Shown piece after piece: positions 19,204 to 28,819 of a stretch of 48,314 bases of DNA (position 1 is the stretch's first letter; each line of letters begins with the position of its first letter). The position numbers and the translations under genes were made by a program. The notes beneath the pieces were generated by a model, which did not search any database, was not told the DNA's origin, and saw only the letters and a program-made list of their open reading frames with translations. The DNA lies in NCBI GenBank assembly GCA_021789935.1, contig JAJYIR010000019.1:1-48314 (forward strand). The letters are read 5' to 3'. The DNA is from Nitrospirota bacterium (GTDB lineage: Bacteria > Nitrospirota > Thermodesulfovibrionia > Thermodesulfovibrionales > JdFR-88).

Positions 19204-20475
19204 ATGGCTGAACAATGTATCCTCGTCATAGGGGGCGGCATAAGCGGGCTTACGGCAGCGATAGAGGCCGCCGAGGCCGGCTACGATGTCTGCATCGTGG
19301 AGAAAAACCCGTATCTCGGTGGGAGGGTGGCCCAGCTTAACAAGTATTTCCCTAAACTTTGTCCCCCGGTGTGCGGTCTGGAGATCAATTACCGAAGGAT
19401 AAAGGAAAACGCCAAGGTGAAATTCTACACCATGGCCCAGGTGGAGTCGGTTACAGCCAGGGAGGGCTCATACGATGTGACCGTGAAGGTGGCCCCCCGC
19501 TATATTAATGACAGGTGCGTGTCCTGCGACGCATGCGCGCAGGCCTGCCCGGCGGAAAGACAGGACGACTTCAACTTCGGGATGAGCAAAACGACGGCAG
19601 CCTACCTGCCTTTCGACCAGGCATACCCGATGAGATACGTTATTGACGCGGCAAACTGTAAGGACGGTTGCATGCAGAAGTGCAAGGAAGCCTGCAAGTA
19701 CGGGGCGGTCGAGTTGGACATGAAGCCCGAGACGGTAAAGATAAATGCCTCGGCCATAGTGGTCGCCACCGGCTGGGACCCTTATGATATCTCGAAGGCG
19801 GACAACCTCGGGATGGGCAAGGTCAAAAACGTTATTACCAATATGATGATGGAGCGGCTGGCGGCCCCGAACGGCCCCACGGCGGGCAGGATACTGCGCC
19901 CGTCGGACGGCAAGGAGCCTAAAAAAGTCGCTTTCGTCCAGTGCGCCGGCTCCAGGGATGAAAACCATCTGTCTTATTGTTCATACATATGCTGCATGGC
20001 CTCCCTTAAGCAGACCACCTATCTGAAGGAACAGTATCCGGACGCCACGGCGGACATATTCTACATAGACATCAGGACCCCGGGCAGGTATGAGAAGTTC
20101 TACTGGAAGGTAAGGGATATGGAAGGGGTGAGTTTCACCAAGGGCAAGGTGGCCAGGGTGGAAAACACCGAGGGGGACGATGTGCTGGTGACCCTGGAGG
20201 ACGTCCTTTCAGGGAAAAAGGTCCGCATGGCATTTGATATGGTGGTTCTGGCGGCCGGAATGCAGTCCGCCACGAGGCAAAACCCCCTTCAGCTCGGCAT
20301 AAACTATACGGCCGAGGGGATGATAGTGCCTTCCAGCCTCAAGCCCGGCATATATGCGGTAGGCTCTTCCAAGAGCCCCGTGGATGTGGCAAAGTCCGTT
20401 CAGGACGCCACTGGGGCGGCCCTGAGGTCCATCCAGAGCGCGATAAAGCTTCTTCCCGCGGGAGGTATCAGGTAA
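19204..20475 (+). CDS. qmoA: QmoA, quinone-interacting oxidoreductase HdrA-like subunit
   Basis: Soluble flavoprotein subunit of the Qmo complex, which moves electrons from reduced quinone to APS reductase. The 423 residues show the FAD motif VIGGGISGLTAA (8-19), an HdrA-type segment GGRVAQLNKYFPKLCPPVCG, and a [4Fe-4S] motif C105, C108, C111, C115 (CVSCDACAQACP). A second Cys group follows near CKDGCMQKCKEAC. It is shorter than methanogen HdrA, as usual for QmoA. The qmoB ATG directly follows its stop codon, so translation is coupled. Confidence 0.94.
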   Translation: MAEQCILVIGGGISGLTAAIEAAEAGYDVCIVEKNPYLGGRVAQLNKYFPKLCPPVCGLEINYRRIKENAKVKFYTMAQVESVTAREGSYDVTVKVAPRYINDRCVSCDACAQACPAERQDDFNFGMSKTTAAYLPFDQAYPMRYVIDAANCKDGCMQKCKEACKYGAVELDMKPETVKINASAIVVATGWDPYDISKADNLGMGKVKNVITNMMMERLAAPNGPTAGRILRPSDGKEPKKVAFVQCAGSRDENHLSYCSYICCMASLKQTTYLKEQYPDATADIFYIDIRTPGRYEKFYWKVRDMEGVSFTKGKVARVENTEGDDVLVTLEDVLSGKKVRMAFDMVVLAAGMQSATRQNPLQLGINYTAEGMIVPSSLKPGIYAVGSSKSPVDVAKSVQDATGAALRSIQSAIKLLPAGGIR

Positions 20476-22713
20476 ATGGAAAAGAAATACGGCGTATACA
20501 TATGCAAGGGGTGCGGCATCGGGGAGTCCGTGGATGTGCAGAAGATGATCGACGAGACCGCCTCGGCCACAAGGCTGCCCAAAGAGAATTTCAAATCGCA
20601 TGATGCCCTGTGCAGTCCCGAGGGCATTGCCATGATAAATGCCGACATAAAGAATGACGGAATAAACGCCCTTAACATAGTGGCCTGCTCACAGCGCAGC
20701 AAGGTGGAGGAATTCGATTTTCCAGGATGCGTGATGGCCAGGTCCAACATAAGGGAACTCGTTGCCTGGTCGATGCCGGCTATGGAGGAGTCCACTCAGA
20801 TAAATGCCAGGGACTACGCCATCATGGGCGTTATCAAGATACAGAAAGGCGACCTTCCGGAACCGGGCATACTGGAAAACCTGAACAGGACCATCCTCGT
20901 GATAGGCGGCGGGATGACCGGCCTTTCGGCGGCCCTTGAGGCCGCAAGGGCGGGTTATGAAGTCGCGCTTGTGGAAAAGGAGGCCCAGCTTGGCGGGTGG
21001 GGTGCGAAGATATTCAAGTCCAGCCCCATGAGTTATCCTTTCGAGGGGCTCATTGACTCCCCCGTGCATGCCAGAATAAAGGACGTCCAGGCCGAATCCA
21101 GGATCAAAGTTTATACCGGCACTACCATACAGAAGATTGACGGACAACCCGGGCTTTACGACGTTACGCTGAACACCCCGGGCGGCGAGGAGACCATAAA
21201 GGCCGGGGCCGTTGTGCTTGCGGCCGGCTGGAAGCCGTATGACGCAACGAAGCTCACCCATCTTGGTTACGGCCTTCCTAACGTGGTGACCAGCGTGGAG
21301 TTCGAGGAGATGGCCAAAAAAGGCGGCATTACAAGGCCCTCCGACGGCAAACCCGCAAAGAAAGTTGCGTTCATCCAGTGCGCCGGCTCCAGGGACCCTG
21401 AGCACCTTCCATACTGCTCCCATTTCTGCTGCTCCACTTCCCTGAAGCAGGCAAAGTATGTAAGGGAGCTGGGCGGGGATGACGCCCTTGCGATGATCTT
21501 CTACAAGGACATAAGGACGCCCGGCCAGACGGAGCTTTTCTACAAGAACATGCAAAACGACCCAGGCGTCATGCTGACAAAGGGCGATGTAAAGGGCGTT
21601 TCGGAGGCCGGAAGCGGCAACCTGTATGTGGAGGCGGAAAACACCCTGCTTGGCCAGAATGTGAAGGCGCTGGCGGACCTGGTGGTGCTGGCCGTAGGCA
21701 TCGTGCCTGCCACTGCCGGCCATCAGCAGTATCTCGACGGGCTGGCGGCCGCCGGTTCAAAAGGCGATGAGGCGAAGGCAAAATACATAGAGGAGACCCT
21801 GAAGCCGGAATTTATCCTCAACCTGGGCTACAAGCAGGGCCCGGAGATACCCTCGATGGAGGGAGGCTTCGGGTTTGCGGACTCGAACTTCCTGTGCTTC
21901 CAGTACGAGACCAGGCGGACGGGCATATACGCCGCCGGCTGTGTCAGGCAGCCGATGACGATGGCAGAGGCGGCGGAGGACGCCGCAGGCGCGGCCATGA
22001 AGGCGGCCCAGGTGATAGAGCATGTTGCCAAGGGCATGGCAGTGCACCCCAGGGCATGGGATATCACGTTTCCAGACCCCATGATGACGCGGTGCACTTC
22101 CTGTAAAAGGTGCACCGAGGAATGCCCGTTTGGCGCGATCGACGAAGACGCCAAGGGTACGCCCTTCTACAAGATAAACCGTTGCAGAAGGTGCGGCACC
22201 TGCATGGGCGCCTGCCCTGAGAGGATAGTGTCCTTCAAGGACTATCATGTGGACATGATAGGCTCCATGATAAAGTCCGTTGAAGTCCCCGATGAAGGGC
22301 TGAGGATAATCGTCCTGGCCTGCGAGAACGACGCCTATGCGGCGCTCGATACCGTTGGCATCAGAAGGAAACAGAAGCTGAACCCGTCAGTCAGGATACT
22401 GCCTGTAAGATGCCTGGGCTCCACTAACCTGGTCTGGGTGGCTGACGCCTTCTCCAGGGGCATTGACGGCCTTCTGCTTCTGGGCTGCAAGTTCGGCGAA
22501 GACTACCAGTGCCATTTCATAAAGGGCAGCGAGCTGGCCAGCTACCGCTTCAGCAAGGTGCAGGAGACCTTAAACAGACTGCAGCTTGAAGCTGAAAGGT
22601 GCAAGATGGAGCAGGTAGGCATAGATGATTACTCCAGGCTGCCGGAGATAATCGATGATTTCGTCAAGAACGTGGAAGACCAGCTGGGCCCCAATCCGTT
22701 CAAGGGCTTTTAA
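20476..22713 (+). CDS. qmoB: QmoB, HdrA-like flavoprotein with MvhD-like domain
   Basis: Second soluble subunit of Qmo. The 745-residue protein starts KKYGVYICKGCGIGE, has an FAD motif VIGGGMTGLSAALEAA near 145, a conserved FIQCAGSRDPEHLPYCS near 300, and two C-terminal four-Cys cluster motifs (CTSCKRCTEECP from C540, then CRRCGTCMGACP). The last 150 residues resemble MvhD, the small [2Fe-2S] electron carrier of hydrogenase-heterodisulfide reductase systems, with RCLGSTNLVWVADAFSRG. This fusion is typical of QmoB. It lies flush against qmoA and 69 bases before qmoC. Confidence 0.94.
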   Translation: MEKKYGVYICKGCGIGESVDVQKMIDETASATRLPKENFKSHDALCSPEGIAMINADIKNDGINALNIVACSQRSKVEEFDFPGCVMARSNIRELVAWSMPAMEESTQINARDYAIMGVIKIQKGDLPEPGILENLNRTILVIGGGMTGLSAALEAARAGYEVALVEKEAQLGGWGAKIFKSSPMSYPFEGLIDSPVHARIKDVQAESRIKVYTGTTIQKIDGQPGLYDVTLNTPGGEETIKAGAVVLAAGWKPYDATKLTHLGYGLPNVVTSVEFEEMAKKGGITRPSDGKPAKKVAFIQCAGSRDPEHLPYCSHFCCSTSLKQAKYVRELGGDDALAMIFYKDIRTPGQTELFYKNMQNDPGVMLTKGDVKGVSEAGSGNLYVEAENTLLGQNVKALADLVVLAVGIVPATAGHQQYLDGLAAAGSKGDEAKAKYIEETLKPEFILNLGYKQGPEIPSMEGGFGFADSNFLCFQYETRRTGIYAAGCVRQPMTMAEAAEDAAGAAMKAAQVIEHVAKGMAVHPRAWDITFPDPMMTRCTSCKRCTEECPFGAIDEDAKGTPFYKINRCRRCGTCMGACPERIVSFKDYHVDMIGSMIKSVEVPDEGLRIIVLACENDAYAALDTVGIRRKQKLNPSVRILPVRCLGSTNLVWVADAFSRGIDGLLLLGCKFGEDYQCHFIKGSELASYRFSKVQETLNRLQLEAERCKMEQVGIDDYSRLPEIIDDFVKNVEDQLGPNPFKGF

Positions 22714-22782
22714 TTAATTAGTCCGAAGGATTGCGCGTAAGGAAGCCAGCTTCAGGGTTTTTAAGATAAAGGAGGACTTAAA

Positions 22783-23946
22783 ATGAGCGAAAGGATACTT
22801 AATCCGGACCTCGGGTTTGTAAAAGAGGTAATAAAATCCGGCGGCGAGTCACTCAAGAAGTGCTACCAGTGCGCTACCTGTTCGGTGGTCTGCAACGTAA
22901 CGCCGGACGAAAATCCCTTCCCCAGGAAGGAGATGATACAGGCGCAGTGGGGCCTGAAGGACGAGCTTTTCAGGAACCCCGATATCTGGCTATGCCACCA
23001 ATGCAGCGACTGCACAGCTTATTGTCCGCGCGGCGCGAAGCCCGGAGAGGTCCTTAACGCGATCCGGAAGATGAGTCTGCAGGAGTTCTCGGTGCCTGGG
23101 TTCCTTGCCAGGATGGTGAATCAGCCTGTGTTCCTTCTGCTGCTGTTGGCCGTGCCCCTGGCGGCGCTTCTGGCCTCAGGCGCGGGGCACGTTCCTGCGG
23201 GACCCGTTGAATTCGGAAAGCCGGGAGGGTTCCTTTTTTCGCTCAAATACATAGATCCCCTGTTTACCAGTGTTGCGGTGCTCGCGCTTTTGAGCCTCTT
23301 CCTCGGAATACGGAAATACTGGAGCGCGATGTCCGAGGGCCAGTCCTCGTCCGGCAAATCCCCGGCCACGGATATCTCCCTTGGTACCGCCATCAAGGAG
23401 ACCGTCAAGGAGATACTTGCGCATAAACGCTTTGACAAATGCGAGACCACAAAGGGCAGGTCCACGGCGCACAAACTTGTGTTCTACAGCTTCATTGGCC
23501 TGTTCATAACGACGGTGCTTGCCTTCGGGAAAGTGATCCTGGAGCCCAATGGCGGATATCTCGCCTATCTTGGGCATCCCGTGAACGTAAGCGCCTCACT
23601 CCTTACGGGTCTCGTGGTTGTTTACAAGATAATCGGCAACATAAGCGCGGCGGCGCTGATAATCGGCATTCTACTTGTGATGGGCAACAGGATGAAAAAC
23701 GCGAAAAAGGCGGGTTTGGGCAGTTACTACGACTGGCTGTTCATATCCCTTGTCGCGGGTCTGGGAATAACAGGCCTTCTTGCCGAGCTTTTAAGGGTCG
23801 GCAACATGCCGGCCGCTTATCCGGTTTACGTGGTTCACCTCTGCTTCGTATTCTTCCTTTTCGCCTATGCGCCATTTTCGAAGATGGCCCACATGTTCTA
23901 CCGCGCCACTGCCATGGTCTTCGAAAAGAAGTCTGGAAAGGCATAG
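22783..23946 (+). CDS. qmoC: QmoC, membrane quinone-interacting subunit
   Basis: Membrane anchor of Qmo that oxidises menaquinol. The N-terminal half carries two cluster motifs, C27, C30, C33, C37 (CYQCATCSVVC) and C71, C74, C77, C81 (CHQCSDCTAYC), like HdrC. The C-terminal half has about six hydrophobic segments (first near residue 109) with His residues suited to heme b, like HdrE/NarI. The 387-residue length matches this HdrC-HdrE fusion. GGAGG lies before the ATG. No terminator was seen between it and hppA, so read-through is possible. Confidence 0.94.
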   Translation: MSERILNPDLGFVKEVIKSGGESLKKCYQCATCSVVCNVTPDENPFPRKEMIQAQWGLKDELFRNPDIWLCHQCSDCTAYCPRGAKPGEVLNAIRKMSLQEFSVPGFLARMVNQPVFLLLLLAVPLAALLASGAGHVPAGPVEFGKPGGFLFSLKYIDPLFTSVAVLALLSLFLGIRKYWSAMSEGQSSSGKSPATDISLGTAIKETVKEILAHKRFDKCETTKGRSTAHKLVFYSFIGLFITTVLAFGKVILEPNGGYLAYLGHPVNVSASLLTGLVVVYKIIGNISAAALIIGILLVMGNRMKNAKKAGLGSYYDWLFISLVAGLGITGLLAELLRVGNMPAAYPVYVVHLCFVFFLFAYAPFSKMAHMFYRATAMVFEKKSGKA

Positions 23947-24080
23947 AATGCTTTTTTTTAGGGGGAGGGTTTAGATAAATAGATGTGTCTCAAAGGGTCT
24001 CAAAGTGCTTTCGTTCAGGTGGGTTTTGGGCTGTTTCTTTTAAAGGATTTTTAACTAAAAAATATTCAGGAGGAGGGTAA

Positions 24081-26147
24081 ATGAGCGGTATAGTATTGTT
24101 TGCGTTTTTATGCGGCATCGCGGGCGTCGTTTACGCTCTTGTCACCGCGGGCTGGGTAAGCAGGCAGAACGCCGGCAGCGACAAGATGCAATCGATATCC
24201 GGTGCCGTTAAGGAGGGCGCGGAGGCCTTCCTGAAAAGGGAATACAGGACTGTCGCCATTGTCGGCGTGATCATCTTTATTATTCTGGCCGTATTTATCG
24301 GGCCATGGACCGGCATCGGGTTTCTTGTCGGGGCGATAGGCTCCGCGCTGGCCGGCTACATCGGCATGATGGTCTCGGTCCGGGCGAACGTGAGGACGGC
24401 CCAGGCTGCATATAAGGGCCTTCAGTCCGCCCTGGGTCTTGCCTTCAAGGGTGGCTCGGTTACAGGACTCATGGTCGTCGGTCTGGGGCTTCTCGTCCTT
24501 TCGGGCTATTTTGAGATAGCTAAAACAATGGCCGGGCCCAATGTCTTCAGCGCGCTTGTAGGCTTGGGTTTCGGCTGCTCGCTCATGAGCGTCTTTGCCC
24601 GTATTGCAGGCGGTATATACACCAAGGCGGCAGACGTAGGGGCCGACCTGGTCGGAAAGGTCGAGGCCGGTATACCGGAGGACGATCCGAGGAACCCCGC
24701 GGTTATCGCGGACAACGTGGGCGACAACGTGGGCGACTGCGCAGGCATGGCGGCCGACCTTTATGAGACTTACACGGTCACCCTGGTTGCGGCGATGCTG
24801 CTCGCAAAAACGGCCTTCAATGACCCGAACACCCCCTGGATCGAGTTTCCGCTCCTTCTGGGCGGCATATCCATAATCGCTTCCATAATCGGCACTTTCT
24901 TTGTAAAACTCGGCAAGAACAACTACATCATGGGCGCCCTTTACAAGGGGCTTGCAGTATCGGGAGTGCTGGCAGCCATAGCCTTCTATATAGCAAGCGG
25001 AAAGTTCCTGGCCATGCCCGGCGTTCAGCAGGCTTTTACGCAGAACGGCGTCTTCACGATAGCGATAATAGGTCTTCTTCTTACCGGTGCGATAGTTCTT
25101 ATTACCGAATACTTCACCTCAAAGAGCTTTAACCCGGTGAAGCACATCGCCGCGGCCAGCCAGACCGGCCACGGCACAAACGTTATAGCCGGCCTCGCCG
25201 TGAGCATGAAGTCCACGGGACTTCCCGTGCTGGCCATAGTGGGCGCCATTCTCTGGTCATTCAGCATAGGCGCGGGCGGACTTACGAACCCGGTCAACCC
25301 GGTCTATGGTCTTTTCGCTATCGCCCTTGCCGCCGTTGCCATGCTCTCGATGACCGGCATCGTCGTGGCCATCGACTCCTACGGGCCGATCACCGATAAC
25401 GCGGGCGGCATAGCAGAGATGGCAGAGCTCCCGGAGGAAGTCCGTAACATAACTGACCCGCTTGACTCGGTCGGCAACACCACGAAGGCCGTGACGAAGG
25501 GTTATGCAATAGGTTCGGCGGCCCTGGCCGCACTGGTCCTTTTTGCGGAGTATTCAAGGACGGCTGCGAGCGGCAGTCTTACAGGCGGCCTGACCTTTGA
25601 CCTTTCAAACCCGAAAGTCCTTGTCGGCCTCTTCATTGGCGGCCTGCTGCCCTATTACTTCGGCGCCCTTTTAATGGAAGCCGTGGGCAAGGCGGCTGGA
25701 GGCGTAGTGGATGAGGTGAGACGCCAGTTCCGCGAGATAAAGGGTATCATGGAGGGCACGGGAAGGCCTGAATACGGAAAATGCGTTGACATCGTCACCA
25801 AGTCTGCCATCCGGCAGATGATGTTGCCCGCGCTGATTCCCGTTGTGGCACCCGTGGCAGTTGGTTTCATCCTCGGCACACAGGCACTTGGCGGTATGCT
25901 CATTGGCGCAATCATCACCGGCCTTTTCCAGGCCATCGCGATGACCAGCGGCGGCGGAGCATGGGACAATGCTAAAAAGTTCATCGAGGACGGCGCTTAC
26001 GGTGGAAAGAAATCCGATGCGCACAAGGCGGCCGTGACCGGAGACACCGTTGGCGACCCGTACAAGGACACCGCGGGCCCGGCCATAAACCCGATGATAA
26101 AGGTCGTGAACATCGTGGCCCTTCTCATAGTGCCGCTTCTTCACTAA
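24081..26147 (+). CDS. hppA: Membrane-bound proton-translocating pyrophosphatase, K+-independent type
   Basis: Hydrolyses PPi and pumps H+ across the membrane. The 688-residue protein is almost wholly hydrophobic, as expected for a 16-helix pump. The substrate site shows [11 protein letters not shown] (185-195) and DNVGDNVGD (211-219). The diagnostic segment reads [11 protein letters not shown], with K469 and T472. K+-independent H+-PPases have Lys there, while K+-dependent forms have Ala, so this one should not need K+. It stands 134 bases after qmoC, with AGGAGGAGGG before the ATG. It would remove the PPi made by Sat, pulling sulfate activation forward while saving energy. A strong terminator follows. 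Confidence 0.96.
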   Translation: MSGIVLFAFLCGIAGVVYALVTAGWVSRQNAGSDKMQSISGAVKEGAEAFLKREYRTVAIVGVIIFIILAVFIGPWTGIGFLVGAIGSALAGYIGMMVSVRANVRTAQAAYKGLQSALGLAFKGGSVTGLMVVGLGLLVLSGYFEIAKTMAGPNVFSALVGLGFGCSLMSVFARIAGGIYTKAADVGADLVGKVEAGIPEDDPRNPAVIADNVGDNVGDCAGMAADLYETYTVTLVAAMLLAKTAFNDPNTPWIEFPLLLGGISIIASIIGTFFVKLGKNNYIMGALYKGLAVSGVLAAIAFYIASGKFLAMPGVQQAFTQNGVFTIAIIGLLLTGAIVLITEYFTSKSFNPVKHIAAASQTGHGTNVIAGLAVSMKSTGLPVLAIVGAILWSFSIGAGGLTNPVNPVYGLFAIALAAVAMLSMTGIVVAIDSYGPITDNAGGIAEMAELPEEVRNITDPLDSVGNTTKAVTKGYAIGSAALAALVLFAEYSRTAASGSLTGGLTFDLSNPKVLVGLFIGGLLPYYFGALLMEAVGKAAGGVVDEVRRQFREIKGIMEGTGRPEYGKCVDIVTKSAIRQMMLPALIPVVAPVAVGFILGTQALGGMLIGAIITGLFQAIAMTSGGGAWDNAKKFIEDGAYGGKKSDAHKAAVTGDTVGDPYKDTAGPAINPMIKVVNIVALLIVPLLH

Positions 26148-26177
26148 AAACAGCGGCCACTTAAAGGGTGGCAAACG

Positions 26178-26220
26178 AGGCAGGGAGGAAACAAATTTTC
26201 CTCCCTGCCTTTTCTTTTTT
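26178..26220 (+). terminator. Strong rho-independent terminator after hppA
   Basis: AGGCAGGGAGGAAA (26178-26191) and its complement (26197-26210) form a perfect 14-bp stem with a CAAAT loop, followed by TTTCTTTTTT. Confidence 0.93.
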
Positions 26221-26274
26221 GAATTAAAAAGAACAAAAAATAAAAAAGTAAAAAGGCAAAAAAATCGAAAGCCG

Positions 26275-27087
26275 CTAACGCTTGTACATCATCTCACGCT
26301 CCGGGAACAACGTCCACTTCTGCCCCGGCCCGAACGTCCACTGCCAGGCAAGATAACCAAGTATCTCATTTGGCCCGTGGATGTCCTTTCCGATAGAAAA
26401 CAGTATATGGTGCTGGCCGCTAAGGTTGTAATAGCCTCCAAAGTTTGCCAGGGTCTCATCGCTTTCTCCATCCGCCTGAGGCCCGTGGCTGAAGATCTCG
26501 GCCCCCAGGGTCAGTTTATCTGAAAGGTCCCGCTGCAGCAGCCAGCCCCCAAACAGAAAACTCTTGTTGCCGGAGCCGGGGTGGTACTCGACACCGCCTC
26601 CTCCATAAGTTGTCCAATGCCCCAAGCTCTTCTGCATCCATACCGGCAGGTAAAGGTTTGCGTTTGGCTCATCCAGTCCAGGCGAAGTATGCGTGGGCAG
26701 ATGTACAAGCGGGAAGATCCCGGCCTCCAGCCCTTTTCATCTTCGTGGATGAAGCGGTACTTAACCCCAAGCTCCAGGTTGCCCAGGCCGTATTGTGCAG
26801 AGCCGTCCTCGGGAGCATTGAAGGCAAGGGGCACAAGCAGATGCAGCTGCACATCGGGGACCACGCCGTAATTGACCTCGAAATGCGGCAGTGTGCCCAT
26901 AACGTTATGATCCCCGTCGCGGGAGGGAGGCCATGTAGAGTTCCCAATGCCCGTATGCGACAGGCTGGGGGTCGTCCGTAAAAAACGGGGGCCCGGCCCA
27001 GGCCCGCATCTGCCCGGACAAGACAAGCAGACCCAGGAAAAAGCCCATCGCGGCTATTACCGGCGCCCTTCGCAAGCCTTTACCCAT
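26275..27087 (-). pseudogene. Secreted envelope protein gene broken by two single-base indels
   Basis: The N-terminal part (27087 to about 26921) encodes a signal peptide and AGPPFFTDDPQPV. A middle part in the +1 frame encodes LPHFEVNYGVVPDVQLHLL and GLGNLELGVKYRF. The C-terminal part, back in the first frame, encodes FPLVHLPTHTSPGLDEPN and then MQKSLGHWTTYGG up to the stop at 26275. Removing one C near 26919-26928 and adding one G at the GGG run 26719-26721 restores about 270 residues resembling beta-barrel envelope proteins whose mature part begins PPFxTDDP. Function is unknown. Both sites are homopolymer runs, so sequencing error is as likely as decay. Confidence 0.7.
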
Positions 27088-27217
27088 TTTTGATAATTCT
27101 ACCCTTTTTCCCAAAATTGTCAGTGAAAAAATACAATGGGGAAAAGGACTTTATGTTTTGACTGCGGCTCTCTTCCCGCCCCCGTGATATCATAGAGGCA
27201 TGCCGGCGAAAGGGCAT

Positions 27218-28129
27218 ATGCATGACCACAGTCATGACACCGAAAAAAGGCTCGCCCTGAGCCTCGTGCTGACGCTTGCCGTCATGCTGGCAGAGGGGGC
27301 CGGGGGATATTTCGCCAACAGCCTTGCCCTGCTCAGTGATGCCGGCCACATGTTCACGGACTCCTTCGCCCTGGGCCTGAGCCTTATAGCGGCCCGCATA
27401 AGCAAATGGTCCCCGGACAGGAGGGCCACCTTCGGATACCAGAGGGTCGGTCTTCTTGCCGCCGTTATAAACGGTGGCAGCCTGTTCGTCATCTCCTTTG
27501 TTATATTCGATGAGGCCGTCAGGCGCTTCTCCGTGCCGCCCGTCATAAACACTGGGCTTATGGCCGGAATGGCCGCCCTGGGTTTTGCGGCAAACACGGC
27601 CATGGTGCTCATACTCAGGCACGGGCACAGGGACCTCAATATAAAAAGCGCATGGATGCATGTGGTGGGGGACGCCCTTTCTTCCTTTGGAGTTATTGTG
27701 GCAGCAGTTGTGATAATGTTTACGGGCTGGCGTTACGCGGACCCGCTGGCAAGCGTGGTGATCGGTGTAATCATCCTTGCGGGTGGCCTGAGGGTGGTGA
27801 GCGAGGCCGCCCACGTCTTTCTGGAGCTTGCGCCCAAGGGATTTAACGTGGAGGCGGTTGCAAAGGAGATATGCGATTTCCCGGGCGTAATGGGTGTTCA
27901 CGACGTTCACCTTTGGGCCATTACGAAAGGGCAGATTATGTTTACCGCCCACATATGGGTGCACGATGAAAGGCTGAGCCAGGTGCAGGTTCTGGGCGCC
28001 CGTCTTAAGAAGAAGCTGGCCGGCATGGGTATAGACCACGCAACCCTTGAGTTCCAGTGCAGCGAGTGCGAGGACAAGGGGATATACTGCGAGCTGAGAG
28101 AGGAAACGGAAGGGCATCAGCATGATTAG
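27218..28129 (+). CDS. Cation diffusion facilitator (CzcD/ZitB type metal exporter)
   Basis: Inner-membrane proton-coupled exporter of Zn2+, Co2+, Cd2+ or similar ions. The protein has about 303 residues, a His-rich N terminus (MHDHSHD), six predicted membrane helices, and the two metal-site motifs DAGHMFTD (helix II) and HVVGDALSSFG (helix V). The cytoplasmic C-terminal domain ends with further His and Cys (ECSECEDKG). The ATG at 27218 has AAAGGG four bases upstream; an ATG at 27200 would add six residues but has a poorly spaced site. A Fur-family regulator lies 0.7 kb downstream, so metal-responsive control is plausible. Confidence 0.92.
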   Translation: MHDHSHDTEKRLALSLVLTLAVMLAEGAGGYFANSLALLSDAGHMFTDSFALGLSLIAARISKWSPDRRATFGYQRVGLLAAVINGGSLFVISFVIFDEAVRRFSVPPVINTGLMAGMAALGFAANTAMVLILRHGHRDLNIKSAWMHVVGDALSSFGVIVAAVVIMFTGWRYADPLASVVIGVIILAGGLRVVSEAAHVFLELAPKGFNVEAVAKEICDFPGVMGVHDVHLWAITKGQIMFTAHIWVHDERLSQVQVLGARLKKKLAGMGIDHATLEFQCSECEDKGIYCELREETEGHQHD

Positions 28130-28207
28130 GCCTGTCAGGGAATGCCAGTTTTATCTTAAAAGTGTTTGTGTAAAAAATAATACTGACCGGAAGGAGGTGG
28201 TTTTTTA

Positions 28208-28672
28208 ATGTTAGTACCTTTGCTTGCGGCGCTGCATGTGGCCACCGTGGTGCTCTGGATCGGCGGGGTGGCGTTTGTTACCATAATCATCTTTCCCCTC
28301 ATAGGCAGGATGAACAGCTCCTTTGAGGCGGTCATGTTGTTTCAGGGGGTCGAACACCGGTTCGCAAGACATGCGAAAATTTATGTGGCGTTAACGGGCA
28401 TTACCGGGTTTCTTCTGCTTTATGCCAACAGGCTGCAGTCGATCATTTTCACAAAGCATGGCCTGGGGCTCACCCTTATGTTCATCGCGTGGCTTTTCTA
28501 TCTCCTTGTGCTCATTTTTGAAAAGAGGATATTCAAAAAACTCTTCGGCGCCCCGGATAAGTTCGACACCAAGAGGGTGTTCGCCATTTTAAGTATTTTC
28601 CATTGGATAGTGCTCGGACTAAGCATGCTGGCCGTGTTCGTGGGTGTCTGGTGGGCCCATGCCGGGGGGTGA
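28208..28672 (+). CDS. Four-helix membrane protein, CopD-like
   Basis: A 154-residue integral membrane protein with four hydrophobic helices (about 2-26, 58-78, 87-108 and 126-150). The first helix contains LHVATVVLWIGG, the His-Trp pattern seen in CopD and related small heme or copper membrane proteins; HemJ-like proteins share a similar start. A second conserved-looking block is EHRFARHAKIYVALTGITG. AAGGAGG lies before the ATG. It sits between a metal exporter and a Fur-family gene. The precise ligand is unknown. Confidence 0.6.
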   Translation: MLVPLLAALHVATVVLWIGGVAFVTIIIFPLIGRMNSSFEAVMLFQGVEHRFARHAKIYVALTGITGFLLLYANRLQSIIFTKHGLGLTLMFIAWLFYLLVLIFEKRIFKKLFGAPDKFDTKRVFAILSIFHWIVLGLSMLAVFVGVWWAHAGG

Positions 28673-28729
28673 TCTGTTGTGATTTCCCGGGAAGCGCTTC
28701 TTTTGATTTTGCAGGAAGGACCAATGGCA

Positions 28730-28759
28730 TTGACAGGGGGGAAGCCCGTCTTTTAAAAT
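28730..28759 (+). promoter_or_regulatory. Probable promoter of the Fur-family gene
   Basis: TTGACA (28730-28735) and TAAAAT (28754-28759) are 18 bases apart. Transcription would start near 28766. This leaves the ATG at 28769 almost leaderless and supports the downstream start at 28820. Confidence 0.5.
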
Positions 28760-28819
28760 TTCTACTCCATGGTTTCAAATATCTCTAAAAAGGTTTCGTG
28801 GGCTTCCAAAGAGGAAAAG

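Noticed and set aside
23947-24080. Repeated TCTCAAAG in the qmoC-hppA gap
   Set aside because: Two short copies close together with no hairpin or promoter match; no function can be supported.
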